A DNA stretch of 50,485 nucleotides from contig NZ_VZOV01000028.1 in the NCBI RefSeq assembly GCF_008801915.1, positions 1 to 50,485 of the forward strand, read 5' to 3'. The translations under genes and the position numbers were made by a program. The notes under the pieces are model-generated. The model worked only from the letters and a program-made list of their open reading frames with translations, was not told the origin of the DNA and ran no database searches. The number at the start of each line of letters is the position of its first letter. Positions within the stretch are counted from its first letter, which is position 1. Of the stretch, positions 47,837 through 50,485 are shown piece by piece. The stretch is from Cupriavidus gilardii. GTDB taxonomy: Bacteria; Pseudomonadota; Gammaproteobacteria; Burkholderiales; Burkholderiaceae.

Positions 47837-49015
47837 ATGCGCCGCCTGATTCGCAGCGTTTCCCGCAAGGTCGGCGGCGGCGAACGCGCGCCGGCCGACG
47901 ACGCCGCCGTGTCGCCGGCAACGGCCGCGCCGCCGGTGGCGCCCGCGTTGGCCGCGTTGAGCGGACTTGCGGCCGGGCTCGACATGATGCCCAACCCCGT
48001 GCTGCTGGTCGCGCAGCCCGGCATGCGGATCGTCTATGCGAACCCGGCGGCCGAGGCGAGCTTCGGCCTCTCGCGCAAGTCGATGCTCGAGCTGTCGCTG
48101 TCGGCGCTGTTCGGGCGCGCCGACGAGCTCGACGCGATGATCGATTCGGTGCTGGCGCGCCAGGTCGATGCGCGGCGCCAGGACGTGGTCCTGCAACCGC
48201 CGCTGCGCGAGCCGATGCACGCGCATGTGGTGATCGGCGGCATCGACGCGAGCCCCGGCACCGCGCTGGTCGAGGTGCTGCCCAACGAGCAGAAGGTCCG
48301 CAGCGAAAGAGAGGAACGCATCCTCGACCTGACCTCGGCCAACAAGGAGCTGATCCGCAATCTGGCCCACGAGATCAAGAACCCGCTGGGCGGCATCCGC
48401 GGCGCCGCCCAGCTGCTCGAATTCGAATTGCCCGAGCGCAGCCTGCGCGAATACACGCAGGTCATCATCAAGGAGTCGGACCGCCTGCAGACGCTGGTCG
48501 ACCGGCTGCTAGAGCCGCACCGGCATCCGCATATCGTGCGCGAGCTCAATATCCACGAGGTGCTCGAACGCGTGCGCTCGGTGGTGCTGGCCGAATTCCC
48601 CAACGGCCTCGAGATCGTGCGCGACTACGACGCCAGCCTGCCCGAGCTGTCGGGCGACATCGAGCAGCTGATCCAGGCCGTGCTCAACATCGTCCATAAC
48701 GCGGCGCAGGCGCTGGCCGAGCGCATCGCGCACGGCGATGCGCAGATCGTGCTGCGCACGCGGGTCGCGCGCCAGGTCACGATCGCCAAGCGGCTGTACA
48801 AGCTGGCATTGGACTTGCATGTGATCGACAACGGTCCGGGCATTCCCGACGATATTCGCGAACGCATCTTCTACCCGCTGGTGTCGGGCAGGGATGGCGG
48901 CAGTGGGCTCGGTCTGACACTGGCGCAGACCTTCGTGCAGCAGCACGAGGGATTGATCGAATGCGAGAGCCGGCCCGGCTGTACCGATTTCCGCATCCTG
49001 CTGCCGCTGCGCTGA
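47837..49015 (+). CDS. ntrB: Nitrogen-regulation sensor kinase NtrB
   Basis: Cytosolic histidine kinase/phosphatase that sets NtrC phosphorylation in response to PII. A PAS-like N-terminal part (LLVAQPGMRIVYANPAAEASFGLSRKSML) precedes the H-box NLAHEIKNPLGG (His178). The N-box NIVHNAAQAL and the G-boxes DNGPGIPD and GSGLGLTLAQ follow. Length is 392 residues; the first 40 are unconserved. No transmembrane segment is seen, as expected. It precedes ntrC by 103 bases and follows the DUF4124-like gene by 10. Confidence 0.94.
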   Translation: MRRLIRSVSRKVGGGERAPADDAAVSPATAAPPVAPALAALSGLAAGLDMMPNPVLLVAQPGMRIVYANPAAEASFGLSRKSMLELSLSALFGRADELDAMIDSVLARQVDARRQDVVLQPPLREPMHAHVVIGGIDASPGTALVEVLPNEQKVRSEREERILDLTSANKELIRNLAHEIKNPLGGIRGAAQLLEFELPERSLREYTQVIIKESDRLQTLVDRLLEPHRHPHIVRELNIHEVLERVRSVVLAEFPNGLEIVRDYDASLPELSGDIEQLIQAVLNIVHNAAQALAERIAHGDAQIVLRTRVARQVTIAKRLYKLALDLHVIDNGPGIPDDIRERIFYPLVSGRDGGSGLGLTLAQTFVQQHEGLIECESRPGCTDFRILLPLR

Positions 49016-49118
49016 ATCGCCCGAGATCGGCTCACGATCGATGCCTCCCACGCCGGGCGGCGGGCGGACGGCGCAGCGAAGGCGGACCTCCGAAACACCG
49101 AGCAGACAAGCGACGCAC

Positions 49119-50485
<1,367 letters not shown>

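Overview
The window is a strongly G+C-rich piece of chromosome with the gene content and order of a Burkholderiales betaproteobacterium, most like Burkholderiaceae. Diagnostic runs are pcm-nlpD-rpoS, ndk-rlmN-pilW-rodZ-ispG-hisS-yfgM-bamB-der-hfq-hflX-hflK-hflC-hisZ-purA, and glnA-ntrB-ntrC. HisZ (a HisRS paralogue that serves a short HisG) and the pilW-rodZ-ispG order support this. I cannot name the genus. I see no insertion sequence, prophage, plasmid origin or CRISPR array. The window is essentially core housekeeping sequence, with small lineage-specific regulatory and repeat features on top.

Layout. 1-3634: protein repair and stationary phase (pcm, nlpD, rpoS) plus a PolB-type exonuclease. 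3677-7665: an EEP-family hydrolase, rlmD, a Bax-inhibitor-1 membrane protein and ndk. 7719-17135: a compact forward run of rlmN, pilW, rodZ, ispG, hisS, yfgM, bamB and der, covering RNA modification, pilus and cell-shape functions, isoprenoid synthesis, translation, outer-membrane assembly and ribosome assembly. 17366-25056: hfq, hflX, hflK, hflC, hisZ, purA and a phosphoribosyltransferase. 25154-26299: a small ywnA/ywnB-like cassette (Rrf2 regulator plus NAD(P)-binding protein) with two matching operator-like palindromes. 26793-30579: tRNA-Leu(CAG), rnr and rlmB. 30648-33703: a sirtuin, transaldolase, rpiA and a YggX-like protein. 33819-39451: divergent argA and hrpA, whose start codons are 23 bp apart. 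39684-44449: a beta-propeller, polysaccharide deacetylase, fatty-acid-hydroxylase-type operon, then an EI24 membrane protein and a MoCF-domain protein. 44644-50485: a rhodanese and the nitrogen-control locus glnA, a DUF4124-like gene, ntrB and ntrC (cut by the right edge).

How the genes connect. hflK/hflC make the membrane complex that restrains FtsH, and Hfq and RpoS are global regulators. rlmD, rlmN and rlmB modify 23S rRNA, while Der, HflX and RNase R act in ribosome assembly, rescue and RNA decay. glnA has a good sigma-54 promoter with upstream NtrC-like sites, and its regulators NtrB/NtrC lie just downstream, giving a closed nitrogen-control loop.

Most unusual features. (1) A 14-bp unit repeated four times ahead of the sirtuin gene, whose last copy supplies the ribosome-binding site and start codon and whose earlier copies form a chain of overlapping five-codon mini-ORFs. 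(2) A palindromic -10 element shared by argA and hrpA, which would give leaderless or nearly leaderless mRNAs both ways. (3) Matched palindromic operators around the Rrf2 gene. (4) In-frame minisatellites inside housekeeping proteins, notably an eight-residue SDSASDxG repeat at the HflX C terminus. I did not find a clearly new multi-gene system. The nearest candidate is the propeller/deacetylase/hydroxylase operon, whose function I cannot assign.
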